Source of the DNA: Chrysochromulina tobinii
Taxonomy: Eukaryota; Haptophyta; Prymnesiales; Chrysochromulinaceae
Direction of reading: 5' to 3'
Assembly (NCBI GenBank): GCA_001275005.1
Contig: JWZX01003175.1
Coordinates: 1-51,049, forward strand
DNA: 51,049 bases
Part shown: piece by piece, positions 35,586 through 44,889 of the stretch
Position numbering within the stretch: position 1 is the first letter of the stretch
Layout: every line of letters starts with the position of its first letter
Position numbers and translations under genes: made by a program
The notes under the pieces: generated by a model
The model's input: only the letters and a program-made list of their open reading frames with translations
What the model was told of the DNA's origin: nothing
The model's database searches: none

Positions 35586-36158
35586 CTAGAGCTCCTGATC
35601 AGCCCCGAGACTGTGGAAGAAATAAAAGTAGACCGCCGTCCCCAGTAGTAGTGCGGAAACTATCTTGGTGTTCCTCTTTATGCGGATGTATTCCTCCTCC
35701 ATCATCTTCTTCACCTTCTCCTCCAGGGCTGGCTTCTTCGTCTCGACGTACTTTATATCACTCAGCAGCTTGATCATCTCGCCGGCCACGGCATGGTGCT
35801 TATGCTTCGGATTCTTTGCGTACGCCTGCGCCAACGGCAAGACAGCCTTATGGCCTCTCTTCTCTGGAGCCGGGTCGGCCTTGAAGAGCAGAAGCAGCGC
35901 CTGCCACACACACGGCAAAGAATTCAGGTTGCAGTACGGGCCGACGCCGGGAAGCTTCAAGGGCGCGCGGTGCGGGGCTCGGCGCAAGGGCGTCTCCCTG
36001 CGCACCAACATGTCCACGTCGCCGTTCTCCACTGCCATGCTCAGTGGCGTCTCGCCAACATAGTTCACGTCCGGGCTTTGATGGCGTCTGAGAGCATTGT
36101 AAACTGTGTGGAGCCTTCCGGACCCGACATGAGAGATGAAGTCCATAGCCACGGACAT
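35586..36158 (-). CDS. small ankyrin-type protein with C-terminal membrane anchor
   Basis: Start at the ATG of MSVAMDFISHVGSG. Two exons are proposed, 36158-36006 and 35900-35586, giving 155 residues; without splicing the frame stays open and gives 190. The N-terminal half has an ankyrin pattern (DVNYVGETPLSMAVENGDVDML). With the intron removed it continues ALLLLFKADPAPEKRG and LPLAQAYAKN, a good second repeat. A charged helix (ETKKPALEEKVKKMMEEEYIRIKR) leads into a single C-terminal hydrophobic span (IVSALLLGTAVYFYFF) followed by about nine residues. This is the pattern of a tail-anchored protein with its repeats in the cytosol. Partner and organelle are unknown. Confidence 0.65.
   Translation of the reverse strand: MSVAMDFISHVGSGRLHTVYNALRRHQSPDVNYVGETPLSMAVENGDVDMLVRRETPLRRAPHRAPLKLPGVGPYCNLNSLPCVWQALLLLFKADPAPEKRGHKAVLPLAQAYAKNPKHKHHAVAGEMIKLLSDIKYVETKKPALEEKVKKMMEEEYIRIKRNTKIVSALLLGTAVYFYFFHSLGADQEL
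35901..36005 (-). other. proposed stop-free 105-bp intron
   Basis: Donor TTG|GTGCGC and acceptor TGGCAG|GCG, phase 0, 105 bp, exactly 35 codons with no stop. Removing it repairs the ankyrin pattern. Keeping it inserts a Pro/Arg-rich loop. Confidence 0.55.
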
Positions 36159-36560
36159 CGCTGCCCGACGGCCGAAAGGCTTCGCCTCGGAGACGAAAGG
36201 CTCGCTCAATTTCCAAGTTCACCACTCAAAAATGGAAACCGTCTTCGGTTTTGCTGAAATCAAAATAAAGTGAGGAGACCAATTTAAACTCAAAGTGAAA
36301 GGGACATCAAGGGAGGCATTCGTTTCAGAGTCACTCCTAGTCCTGACTACTGGATTCGCACGCGCGCACAGTCACACATGCGAATCATGATGCGAATCCC
36401 GTGTACACCTGTGACCTGATTCCGCGCGCTAAGCCGTGTTTTGGTGCACGGCCCACGGCTATAACCTACACTGAGTACACGCGCGGAGCCCCGCGCGGAG
36501 TACTACTAGCCTGCTTGGAATCGTCTGTTGATCCAAAAGTGTAAAGTCGCCTCACAAAAG
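36159..36560. other. intergenic region
   Basis: About 400 bp between the pseudouridine synthase stop and the ankyrin-membrane gene start, both on the minus strand. It should hold the promoter of the latter. No gene is seen. It is AT-richer at 36230-36300. Confidence 0.45.
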
Positions 36561-37524
36561 TCAGCGCTGCGTCAGCGCCAGCAGCCGCTCCATCTCCTCT
36601 GATGACAGTACATCTGCCTCCCCTTCATGCAGCGTGCCAAGTCCCACGGTACCGAAGCGCACCTGTGCATGCAAGATGGAGGGCTCAGCGCGAGGGTTGG
36701 GGGAGGCTGCAGGGCGAACGGGGCCCAGGTCATGTCCAGGTCCCACGGCGTATCAGCTCACGCGAAACAGGTCGTCCACGCTGTGCCCAAGGGCACCGAG
36801 CATCTTGCGGATCTGCCGGTTCTTGCCCTCCCCGCAGTACGATGCGTAGGGAGCGCGATTCGTCAGATTCGTCAGATTCGTCAGATTCGTCAGATTCGTC
36901 AGAGCGCGATGCGCGGCTGTTGTTGTCCGGCTGAGCGGTGCGCGCAAGTATGTCGACGCCACGGTCTAGCGCCTCAGCCCACCCGCCCGCTTGCAGCCTC
37001 TCGACCACACATGCCCGCGTGGCGGCTCGCGCACTGGCCCCAGATTTGGGCACGCTGATCTCAACGCCCGCCGCAAGACTCGCGAGCTCGCTGTCGGCAA
37101 GGCGGCGCCGCGTGACGACGTGGTACTCCTTATCGACAGAGCTTCCCTCCACGCCACGCCCCGGCCGCAGCAGCCGTGCACACAGCGCTGCGTCAGTTGT
37201 GAGAAGTAGAAGCCCACGGCTCGCTTTGTCCAACCGCCCGATTGGAACCACTGGCCGTCCCGCTGCTGTCAATGCGACCTGTCTCGCCAGAGTCGTATTG
37301 TGTTGCAAGATGTTCACGCCGTCCGAAGTTGGCAGCGTCGTGGACAGCACGCCAGCAGGCTTCCAGTACCGAAACACCAGGCGCGGCAGGGCACTGGCCT
37401 TCCCTTGGGCGTGTCGGCTGCGAAGGAAAGTGCGATGATTAGTCCAGCGTGCGTCATGAACCAGATGCACGCGGGAATGCACAAGGCCGCTCAAGGCCAT
37501 GAACAAAAGGCAGGATTGCTGCAT
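36561..37524 (-). CDS. RsuA/RluB-type pseudouridine synthase, one-base frame break
   Basis: Exons 37524-36762 and 36662-36561. The ATG at 37524 gives MQQSCLLFMALSGLVHSRV, a possible signal peptide. The catalytic core has RYWKPAGVLST, PIGRLDKASRGLLLLTTD (catalytic Asp in RLD) and KEYHVVTRR. Near the C-terminus the family motif EGKNRQIRKMLGALGH is present but one base out of frame: exon 1 has 763 nt, one too many. The surplus lies in a run of four C (36830-36833, plus strand). After the intron, VRFGTVGLGTLHEGE completes the domain. The enzyme isomerises a uridine in ribosomal RNA; plastid or mitochondrial rRNA is likely given the bacterial type. A SerAspGlu repeat interrupts the domain. Assembly error or decay cannot be separated. 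Confidence 0.8.
36663..36761 (-). other. intron of the pseudouridine synthase gene
   Basis: GT-AG, 99 bp, phase 0: TTTCGC|GTGAGCTG to GCACAG|GTGCGCTT, joining DDLFR to VRFGTVGLG. The exon after it begins GTG, like several others in the window. Confidence 0.75.
36857..36901 (-). repeat. 9-bp repeat encoding Ser-Asp-Glu units
   Basis: Five exact copies of GATTCGTCA (plus strand) in tandem. On the coding strand they encode an SDE repeat inside the pseudouridine synthase, just before the LRIVL strand of the core. The array is flanked on both sides by GAGCGC. Confidence 0.9.
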
Positions 37525-38024
37525 CCACGTTTCAGGAGTATGCAGAGACGTGCCGTCTCCAGGGCCGGCCGCCCCTACACCAAGGCTTTCGGGACAAAGG
37601 AGATGAGCCTCTCCTGGGCTTTCTTGTTAACAGTGAAACAGGACACAGTGAAGACCGGGAACCGAATCTAAGACACGCTCTGGGAAGCGTTAAGCGGGTA
37701 AAGGTTAGAGCAACCGGTGATCTGCGAGCCTCTCCTGGTCGGGTTGTTTCCTGTGAACGTGAGTGCCGTTTCTGGAGTGTCGTGAAGAAAGGAACAAAAC
37801 TCCCTCGCCGCGTTGCCCGTTGCCTCGCCTTGCCAGCGGCGCTGCGCTCGAGCCGTGACCTGCCGTCCAAGCTGCCGTCGTCGCTTGCCGTCGTCGCGCT
37901 CTTGTCGTCGCGCTCTTCGGTCGTCGCGTGCCGTGAGCCGCGTGAGGTCGTGACGTGGGAGGAAAATTCTAAAACTGGGCTCGCGTTTCCGCGAAAACGG
38001 GGAAGCGGTAACGGTGCTAGATCA
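37525..38024. other. intergenic region
   Basis: 500 bp between the LPA3-like stop and the pseudouridine synthase start, both on the minus strand. Short direct repeats of CGTCGTCGCG type occur near 37870-37925. No gene is supported. Confidence 0.45.
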
Positions 38025-38600
38025 CTAGGCCCGCTTACTCTTCTTCTTCTTTCCGAACCCAGACGCTGAGCGCATTGCACGTGCACTGGGATCCGCATCG
38101 CTCAGGACCCCGGCACCGTCGTCGGCACCAGCGATGGCCGCTGCGGCAGACGGTGAGCCCTCTGGTGGCCGCGCCTCCTTAAGCTCGATGGCCACCTCCT
38201 GCAGCAGCTCGGAGCGGCCCTTGAGGTCCGCCCGAAGGCAGAAGACGGCCGCGGTGATAATGCCGAGGTTGACAAGCAGGTTGCCCGAGTCGGCCATGGC
38301 GTCCTTTTGGCCGACGAGGCGCAGGACGCTTACGTAGCTGGCAATTGATGCGGCGGCGATCGTCGCCGGGTACAAGAAGAAGATGCGCGCCTGCCGGAAG
38401 GGTGCGCGTACCTCGGCCGTCATCTTCACCTTTGTGCTGTATTCGCACATCGCTGGTGGCCGATCGCACCGTTGAGCACGTTGCATGGGCATGCACACGG
38501 GCATGGCCGAGCGTGTGATCGTCGCCAGAGCAGGTGCGTGCAACGCGCCGCTGCTGGCGAGGCAGCACGCGCAAAATGTCAGTGCGAAGCTTTTCGCCAT
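38025..38600 (-). CDS. plastid protein similar to Low PSII Accumulation 3 (DUF3493)
   Basis: 191 residues from the ATG of MAKSFALTFCACCLASSG, a clear signal peptide with a small-residue cleavage site (SGALHAPA) followed by a Ser/Arg/Met-containing stretch, as in bipartite plastid targeting. The conserved part is at about 75-155: RAPFRQARIFFLYPATIAAASIASYVS, a hydrophobic pair of spans, then GIITAAVFCLRADLKGR. This matches the two-helix layout of DUF3493/LPA3 proteins, which assist photosystem II assembly in plants by delivering CP43. The C-terminus is Ala/Ser-rich and ends in a Lys-rich tail. It is divergent from the jagunal-like gene with 197 bp between starts. The assignment is from memory of the pattern; another plastid membrane family is possible. 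Confidence 0.65.
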   Translation of the reverse strand: MAKSFALTFCACCLASSGALHAPALATITRSAMPVCMPMQRAQRCDRPPAMCEYSTKVKMTAEVRAPFRQARIFFLYPATIAAASIASYVSVLRLVGQKDAMADSGNLLVNLGIITAAVFCLRADLKGRSELLQEVAIELKEARPPEGSPSAAAAIAGADDGAGVLSDADPSARAMRSASGFGKKKKSKRA

Positions 38601-38797
38601 CGAAAACTCTTTCCGCGAGATCATTCGGGTCAAGCCTTGATGAAATGCGTCACTCGTGTCTGCTCCTTGGGTTGGTGCGAGGTGGTTTGGAGCAATTAAT
38701 GACGGTTTGATCATGGAATTGTGAACGTTTCGTCATCGACCCCCGCGGAGGTGACCTTCGTCGGCGAGCTTGTGCAGTCTCGTGCTGTTCCGAGCGC

Positions 38798-39310
38798 ATG
38801 GCTTCGACGGGCGGCCCACGTGCCGCGGGCTCCGGTCGAGCCGATGAAGGCAAGTTCAGGCAGCGCGTCGACACGCACTACAAAGTCATGGCTTCTGCAA
38901 AGAATCATATTCGCCTGTCGGGCAAGGTGGGCCTCGCGAGTTCAATGGGCTTTGTGGCGATGTCGGGCGCCGCGCTCGCGCAAGAGCACATGGCAGTTGC
39001 CGCTATCTCGTTCTTCTACGCTGTCCTTGGCGCTGTAACCCACCGCGCCTGGTCTGGCGCTGCGGGCAGTGGGAACGCGGAGAAGAATGCCGCCTCATAT
39101 CAGAGTATGCTACGCGTAAATGGTCTCTCTTTGCTCACTGCCTTTTCGGCCATCGTTCTATTCGACAGCCCACCCATGAACATTCTCCTCGGCTTCGGCG
39201 GAGTCTGGGTCATCAGCATGGTGGCCTGTGCCATGGCCTACAGGGCAACCTCGTCGCTGCTCGACGCGTTCAAGCAGCAGAAGGATAAGGCTGCAAGCAA
39301 GGCGAGTTAA
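38798..39310 (+). CDS. jagunal-like ER membrane protein
   Basis: 170 residues from the ATG at 38798. The N-terminus, MASTGGPRAAGSGRADEG followed by FRQRVDTHYKVMAS, is close in order and spacing to animal JAGN1 (a GPRAAG segment, then a basic helix ending in HYQ). Four hydrophobic spans follow at about 45-65 (GLASSMGFVAMSGAALA), 68-85, 112-128 (GLSLLTAFSAIVLF) and 133-150 (LLGFGGVWVISMVACAMAY). The C-terminus is Lys-rich (KQQKDKAASKAS), as in jagunal, where it suits ER retrieval. Animal jagunal helps organise ER and secretory traffic. The hydrophobic spans themselves are weakly conserved, so the call rests on the N-terminus, length and topology. Confidence 0.6.
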   Translation: MASTGGPRAAGSGRADEGKFRQRVDTHYKVMASAKNHIRLSGKVGLASSMGFVAMSGAALAQEHMAVAAISFFYAVLGAVTHRAWSGAAGSGNAEKNAASYQSMLRVNGLSLLTAFSAIVLFDSPPMNILLGFGGVWVISMVACAMAYRATSSLLDAFKQQKDKAASKAS

Positions 39311-40452
39311 ACATGAAGAAGCGCGCGGATGCGTTGCGTGGCGCAGTATATGGAGGATGTCGGCTCCACGTGTGGGTCGCTCTGCGGCTGTGTGAGATCG
39401 GTCCTCACTAGCGCCGACCTCCGCTCGTGTAAACACACCACACTTGTACGCGGCGTTGCAATCATTTGTGAGCGGCGACCGGAGCTCCGGGGAGTTCGGC
39501 AGAAAAATTAAGAACGGTCCGACGTCCACACGAGACACGTCCTCCACAGCTCCGGCCCACTCCCAGCGCCCAGGTCCAGCGAGACGCGCTCACAGCGTGC
39601 GGGTTGTCAGTTGCGTCGTCCCGGCCGCCGGCGGACCCTGCGTTAAACCCTGCGCAGACCAGTCGACCAGAGACGAGAGAGTCCGCACGATCATGATGAA
39701 GATTGAAGTGATGAAAAAGTCTAAATACTAAAGTGAAGTCGGATTCGAAGATGCGTCGTATTCGAAATATGTGTGCGCGGGGAATGGCCGGATAAATTGA
39801 GATCGATTGCGTGGATTACTCAGATACCAACAGTCGCACACGCACATTGCACACGCACACATGCGCTTTTAAACGTTATAAAACTATAACGTTATAAAAC
39901 TATAACGATCGCCTCGCGCGCCGTCCCGGAATCGTCCGCGACATGCGACCACGATCATGCGACTCGCTCGTCAAAGCTCGTCATCGAATCCGTCTCCGCG
40001 GCGCGTGCGGTGCGACCCGCGCCGGGCGTCGGTCGGCGTTATGTACTATGAAACCAAAAAAGTTAAAAGCGTGCCGCAGAACGCGCCAGTCGCGCCACGG
40101 TGGCTCCACCTCCAGGTCGGTGAACTCGGTGTGAGTCCAGCTGTCGCCGGTCCCCGGAGACCCCACCCTCAAGCAGCGCGACCGGCGTCGGCCGTCGCGT
40201 GAACCAGGGTAACGTCGTTTCTACTGAGCGTTTCATTGGATCTTGGAGGTTGCAGGCTCTTTGGTTGGAGCATGGGTTGGAGCCCGGCGCCGACCCCACC
40301 GCGGGGCCTGGTTAGCTTATTATTGAGCACAGCAGCACCTCCACCGCACGAGTGAGTTCATGCGCACCTCGAGAGAGAAGTGAGAACCTCTCCCGCCCGA
40401 CCTCAAGCCTCGCACCGAGTGAAACGCAAGTACCAAGTTCTTGCCGGCTTTG
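39311..40452. other. long intergenic region without a visible gene
   Basis: About 1.1 kb between convergent genes. The stretch 39690-39910 is AT-rich and contains a 16-bp tandem repeat (39875-39906). Short open frames occur but none has a domain or codon bias that I trust. Confidence 0.5.
39875..39906. repeat. two adjacent copies of a 16-bp near-palindrome
   Basis: GTTATAAAACTATAAC is present twice in direct tandem. Each unit is an imperfect palindrome (GTTATA...TATAAC), so the pair can form a cruciform or serve as a paired binding site in an AT-rich island. Confidence 0.9.
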
Positions 40453-41797
40453 TTAGCGGGCTTTGGCTTTTGACCTTCGCTTGCTGCGTACCGGGCGACT
40501 CTCCTCGTAACGACGCTGCGCCTCGACCATCGCGCGCCGCGCCTCCAAATAGCGCGCGAAGGCGGCCGCCTCGTCGCCGGTGGCCACACGGCGCACGCCT
40601 CGAAGGCGCTCGACAAGCACGTCGACGGCGTCCATCCATGTTGGCGCCATCTCGAGCGCGAGCGTCGTCGAACCATTCAGTGCGGCCGGCTGCCCCATCA
40701 ACGGCTCCCTGTAGATAAGGGTCGGCGCTGCCGCGACGAGCCCTCGCTGGAGTCGTTGCAGTTCGGGCTCTGGCATCGCCAGCAATGTCTGGAGCGCCTG
40801 CCGCGCGCGCTCGGCGTACTGCTTGTGGTCACGCACGCGTGGTCGAGGCGCGCCATCCGTCCAGTCCAACAGGACGCTTGACTCGTTGTAGCTTGGCCCA
40901 ATGGTCCGGCCAGAGGGTCCGCTGTCCAGGATGGAAGAGGACGGGCACACAGCCGACCGAGAGGGCGTCCACGATGCCCGGCCGTGGCAGCGTATCGCCC
41001 GGCGGCTGAAGGCAAAAGTCCGCATCAGCGTACCGTTGGATGGCCTTCTCAGCGCCGTTGCCGCTCATCGAAATCCATACCCACTGGCACTGGTGCGCCT
41101 CGAGTGCGCGGCATGCGTTGCGGAGCGCCTTGCGCCACGCGACGAAGCCGTGAGCGTCCGCGTCGACGTGGCCCCACGAGGCGGCGGCGTACGCAATCCG
41201 CAGCGCACGCTTCCTGCCCGGACCCATCTGGTGCCGCTGCTGCGCCGCGAGCAACGGCGTGCGAGCATGACTCAAATAAGGCACCACGAGCCGGCGACAG
41301 AACCCGCGTGTGCCGCGACCAGCGGCCTCGGACTGCAGGCCGGGCACATTGCCGGTCACGCGCACGATTGGGTCGGCAAGGCCCTTTTCGCAGCTGCGCT
41401 GCGCACCCCACAGGCCCGAGCACAGGGCCGTGCCGGAGCCATCCGCATCTGGCCCGCCGATCACGACGAGTGGCCGTCCGGGGCAATGGCGCTCGCCCAG
41501 CTCAGCGAGCCGTGCGGCGATGCCCGGCCGACATGCGGCCCTTGCCTCCGCGGTCGAGTTGCGGCTGCCCATCGGCGACGCAATCACGCAGCATGTTGCA
41601 GCCGCGGCGTTGGCAAGCCGCGCCCGGTGGCGCGCAAGCCGGTAGAGGACGACGTGTGGCAGATCGTGCCAGTCGCTCATATGAAAGTGGCTCTCCGCCG
41701 GCAGCCCCGTCAGCGGACGGCCCCACGACGGCAGCATGCGTGCGAGCGTCGCTGTGTGATTGTCCTCTTCCTCCAAGAGGTAGAAGAACGACGCCAT
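40453..41797 (-). CDS. exostosin-family glycosyltransferase, one-base frame break
   Basis: The frame from ATG 41797 and the frame ending at 40453 together give one exostosin-like protein of about 448 residues. The total length is 1345 nt, one more than a multiple of three, and the break lies near 40891-40899 (plus strand). The catalytic-domain signature is FCLQPPGDTLPRPGIVDALSVGCVPVLF. After the frame change come YNESSVLLDWTDG, EPELQRLQRGLV and IYREP. Exostosin domains add sugars to cell-surface glycans in the Golgi. The N-terminus starts directly in domain-like sequence (ASFFYLLEEEDNHT) without a signal anchor, so an upstream exon may be missing. Either an assembly indel or a decayed copy would explain the break. 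Confidence 0.7.
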
Positions 41798-42602
41798 TTT
41801 CGTTCACAGGGGCTTCCTATGGTGTGTGCGAGTGTGAGGGAATTTCTCAATAACTCACTCACTCTCACTCACCATGGTATCACCGAGGACAGTATACTGG
41901 CGGCTTGGCTGGCGGAGGCGAAGTGAGAACAACGCTGACTGAATTTAACTCGGGAGAGGCTCGGTGGACGGTGGTCGGTGCCCTTGTGACCCTTGTCGAC
42001 CGCACCTCCACCTGCATACCACCTGCACGGGGTACAGTGTGAATATGTTGAGATTTTCGCAAAAAGGGACGATCGTATAGTCTCTCCTGAGGTCTCCGCA
42101 CGGTCTTTGAGCGTCTGAAATTTAATTAATGTCGTAATTCAAACGCTCTTCGACGAAGCACGCCTTTCAATCGATACCGCATAGGTTATAGGTCGAACTT
42201 CCACACCGGTCACAGAGGTGGACTGCCGCGCATGGACTATGGCATGCCATGTGCTACTCACCGTATACTCACCGAGTACAAAATGACCGTCTGCCGACCA
42301 AGAACGGGGCAACGCAATACCGCGATCGTTCACCGATTTGCGATTAGGCGCGTCCCAATTAGAACTCCACATTTCTGCAGAGATTATGGGTGATGCGTGG
42401 CAGTCTGGGCGCGCGATGACCACATGCCCACCGCTGCCGGCCCGAATCGCCTCCTCCTTCTCCTTGCCTTCTGCATCGGCTTCTCCTCGAGCACCGATGG
42501 CCATTCTGCATCAATAATCTCCGGCCTCATCTCTACTCCGCGATCTCCCGCGATCTCCCCAGCTGTGTACGAGATCCTATTCGCGAGGAGCACCACACGG
42601 AC
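41798..42602. other. intergenic region
   Basis: About 800 bp between the exostosin-like start and the stop of the SHOCT-tail gene, both on the minus strand. A short open frame at 42139-42504 (-) has no recognisable content and I do not call it. There is a TTAATTAA-type AT-rich patch near 42120. Confidence 0.45.
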
Positions 42603-43400
42603 TCACAGCGAGTCGATGATCGCAGCCCGCTTCGCCTCATACTCTGACTGCGTCACCAGCCCGGCCTCGAGCAGCTCGGTGAGCTGGACCATGCGTTCCT
42701 TGACGCTCTTGACCTTCACATCTGCCTTCGGCATGGGCTGCTGCGCACGGTCCGCCGAAGCCGTCACGGGGGGTGGCGCTTGGGCTGCCGAAGGAGCAGG
42801 AGCACTGCACGCCGGCGACCCGTCACGAGTCGCCGAACCCTCACGAGTCGCAGGTGGCACTCGGAGAGGCGGTACCACCATGTTGTCTGACGGGCCGCTG
42901 GTGCCATAGGGCCGCCTGAAGTCCTCGTTGGACATCGCGCTGAAGTCGCGGGCGAGGCCAGGCGAGCGCTTACGGCGCTCACCGTCAACCGGATAGGACT
43001 GCGCCGGATAGGACTGCATGGGCGCCGGGCCGTTACCGGACTGCGCCTTGAAGGCCTCGTACTCCTTTTCGCGACCCGGAATGGCAGACTCAGCGCCAAA
43101 CTCCACGGGCGGCATGTAGTCGGTGTAAGACTGGTAGAAGTTGCGCTGCTGGCCCTGCCAGTTCGGGGCGTCGATGCCATCAGACACGTCCACTGGCATG
43201 CACGTCGAACCTGCCTCGCTGATCACGCACTCATCAGGATTGACGGGAGAGTTGTCCGGTGCATCGAAGTTCGCCAGCGGCTGCGCGCAGCGACTGGCCG
43301 CAGCGAGGAGCGCCGGACGCGGCACGTTCACGAGGCGATGCAGGCCCGTCGATTGTAGCATCATGAGGCCAGCGGCTGACATGGCGAGGAGGTAGAGCAT
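42603..43400 (-). CDS. signal-peptide protein with C-terminal SHOCT-like motif
   Basis: 265 residues from the ATG of MLYLLAMSAAGLMMLQS, a hydrophobic signal followed by a basic stretch with VPRPALLAA, like the bipartite leaders of plastid proteins. The middle is low in hydrophobic residues, with PNWQGQQRNFYQSYTDYMPP, PMQSYPAQSYPVDGERRKR and a Pro/Ala-rich linker. The last 35 residues, VKERMVQLTELLEAGLVTQ then SEYEAKRAAIIDSL, fit the SHOCT pattern: a short helix-turn-helix with L..LL..GL.T..EYE.K. SHOCT motifs occur at the C-termini of many bacterial membrane or secreted proteins and are thought to mediate oligomerisation. The biological role here is unknown. Confidence 0.65.
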   Translation of the reverse strand: MLYLLAMSAAGLMMLQSTGLHRLVNVPRPALLAAASRCAQPLANFDAPDNSPVNPDECVISEAGSTCMPVDVSDGIDAPNWQGQQRNFYQSYTDYMPPVEFGAESAIPGREKEYEAFKAQSGNGPAPMQSYPAQSYPVDGERRKRSPGLARDFSAMSNEDFRRPYGTSGPSDNMVVPPLRVPPATREGSATRDGSPACSAPAPSAAQAPPPVTASADRAQQPMPKADVKVKSVKERMVQLTELLEAGLVTQSEYEAKRAAIIDSL

Positions 43401-43879
43401 GATGGTCGTCGGCGATGGTGAGCACTCAAGGTGGACGGTCTTGATGAATCGGCAAGGTGGCGTTCGTGGCGTTCACGGGTTAGGGACGATTCATCAAGGA
43501 TCTGTGGAAAATGGCGAATATTCCGAGACAGATTCCATTCTGCGGCCGAGGTCGTCCAATCTGAAATCACCAGTGAAATCACTCGTCGCGCAAGCTCGTG
43601 GACGTTTGTTGCCTCGAGGGTTCCAGCCCGCGAGACCTCGACCACAGGAAGACCTCGACTCATCGAGAGACGAGCGAGGCGCGGACTAGCGGACCACGGT
43701 GTCACGTGAGACAGATTTCACCACGAAAGAGAATAAGAAACCAAGTAAGAAACTTTGTGAAAAGCACAAGAACCACCCACACTAGCCATGCTCGTGAGCC
43801 CACGGGCCGGCGCTCCAGCCAGAAGCCCCAGTCGATCGCGTTCACCAGGATTCACGAACGAATCGCTCGACGTGCCGAA
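43401..43879. other. divergent promoter region
   Basis: About 480 bp between the divergent starts of the SHOCT-tail and FkbM genes. The FkbM frame stays open upstream to about 43598 without an ATG, so an upstream exon could reach into this stretch. No repeat is seen. Confidence 0.4.
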
Positions 43880-44644
43880 ATGCTAAAGGCCGGCTTCTGC
43901 GAGGGCCTCGTCGACGTCGAAGGCGCGTTGCGTAAACGGCCAGCTAGCCTCGTCATCGACGTGGGTGCGTATGACGGCGCCGACGCGGTCAAGTTCGCCA
44001 GCGCAGGGCACAAGGTGATCTCCATCGAGGCAACACCCGCCAAGAAACATGCTATTCTCAAACGGATCTCGCGCAGCTCGCACGCGGACCGAATCACCTT
44101 CTTGCTAGCCGCCGCATCGAGACGGAGTGGTAATGTGACATTCACGACGTTTGGCAAGGGCAGCATGCAAGACCAGATACGGCCGCAAGGATGGACCGCC
44201 AATTCTCACGAGGTGCAGGTGCCCGCCGTGACACTCGATAGCGTAGTGGGTCCGACGGCGCATGTGCTGTACGCCAAGATCGACGCGCAGGGCCACGACG
44301 GCGCGGTGGTCCTCGGCGCGCGCGGCTTGATAGCGACGCAGCGGCTGCAGTTCATCTCCCTCGAGGTCTCTCCTCGCCTCGCCACGAACACGAGCGAGTA
44401 CGTGGAGGCGCTTGCACTCTTGCTCGCGCATGGCTATGCGTGCATGGATTGCTCGCATGGGTGGACGCCGCACCCGACCGTGTACAGCGTGCGTCAAGCC
44501 GACTGGGCGCCGCGAAAGTCGAGCCGCACGGTCGAGGCGCGGCTGGCTGAGCTCGCGCGCAACGCGCCGTGCGACCGCATCGCCAGCGGCTGCTGGACGA
44601 ATGTGGCTTGCGGTCTCGCCAAGTCACGTTCGTCTTTCACATGA
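43880..44644 (+). CDS. FkbM-family SAM-dependent methyltransferase
   Basis: 254 residues from the only in-frame ATG (MLKAGFCEGLVDVEGAL). The methyltransferase core is complete: motif I LVIDVGAYDGADAVKFASAG, motif II HKVISIEATPAK, then ITFLLAAASRRSGNVTF, VPAVTLDSVV, and LYAKIDAQGHDGAVVLGA with the acidic residue of motif IV. ISLEVSP follows. This order is that of the FkbM family, which O-methylates sugars or polyketides. The C-terminal 60 residues are Cys-containing and less typical. The frame upstream of the ATG is open for 280 bases with basic, unstructured content, so a Golgi anchor encoded in an upstream exon is possible. Confidence 0.8.
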   Translation: MLKAGFCEGLVDVEGALRKRPASLVIDVGAYDGADAVKFASAGHKVISIEATPAKKHAILKRISRSSHADRITFLLAAASRRSGNVTFTTFGKGSMQDQIRPQGWTANSHEVQVPAVTLDSVVGPTAHVLYAKIDAQGHDGAVVLGARGLIATQRLQFISLEVSPRLATNTSEYVEALALLLAHGYACMDCSHGWTPHPTVYSVRQADWAPRKSSRTVEARLAELARNAPCDRIASGCWTNVACGLAKSRSSFT

Positions 44645-44889
44645 TTTTTGTTGAACTTTCCCTGTCTTTCTCGTCGGCGTTCACAATTCTCCGAGTGGCT
44701 GTGTACCCTGATAGTTCATATTTGGGTCTCGCCGCACTTTATCTCTTTATGGCTGTTTCTCAGCTCTCCGTCTGCATGTGTCTCATCCGAGGCCTGGCCT
44801 GTATTGTATTGTATTGTCTTCACGGCTGTGCTGCTTACGTGTTGTGTGTATTAACAGTGTATTAACATGAACCCTACCGGTAATAGGAA

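Noticed and set aside
42139-42504. 121-codon open frame on the minus strand
   Set aside because: No domain, no clear start context, and composition like the surrounding non-coding DNA.
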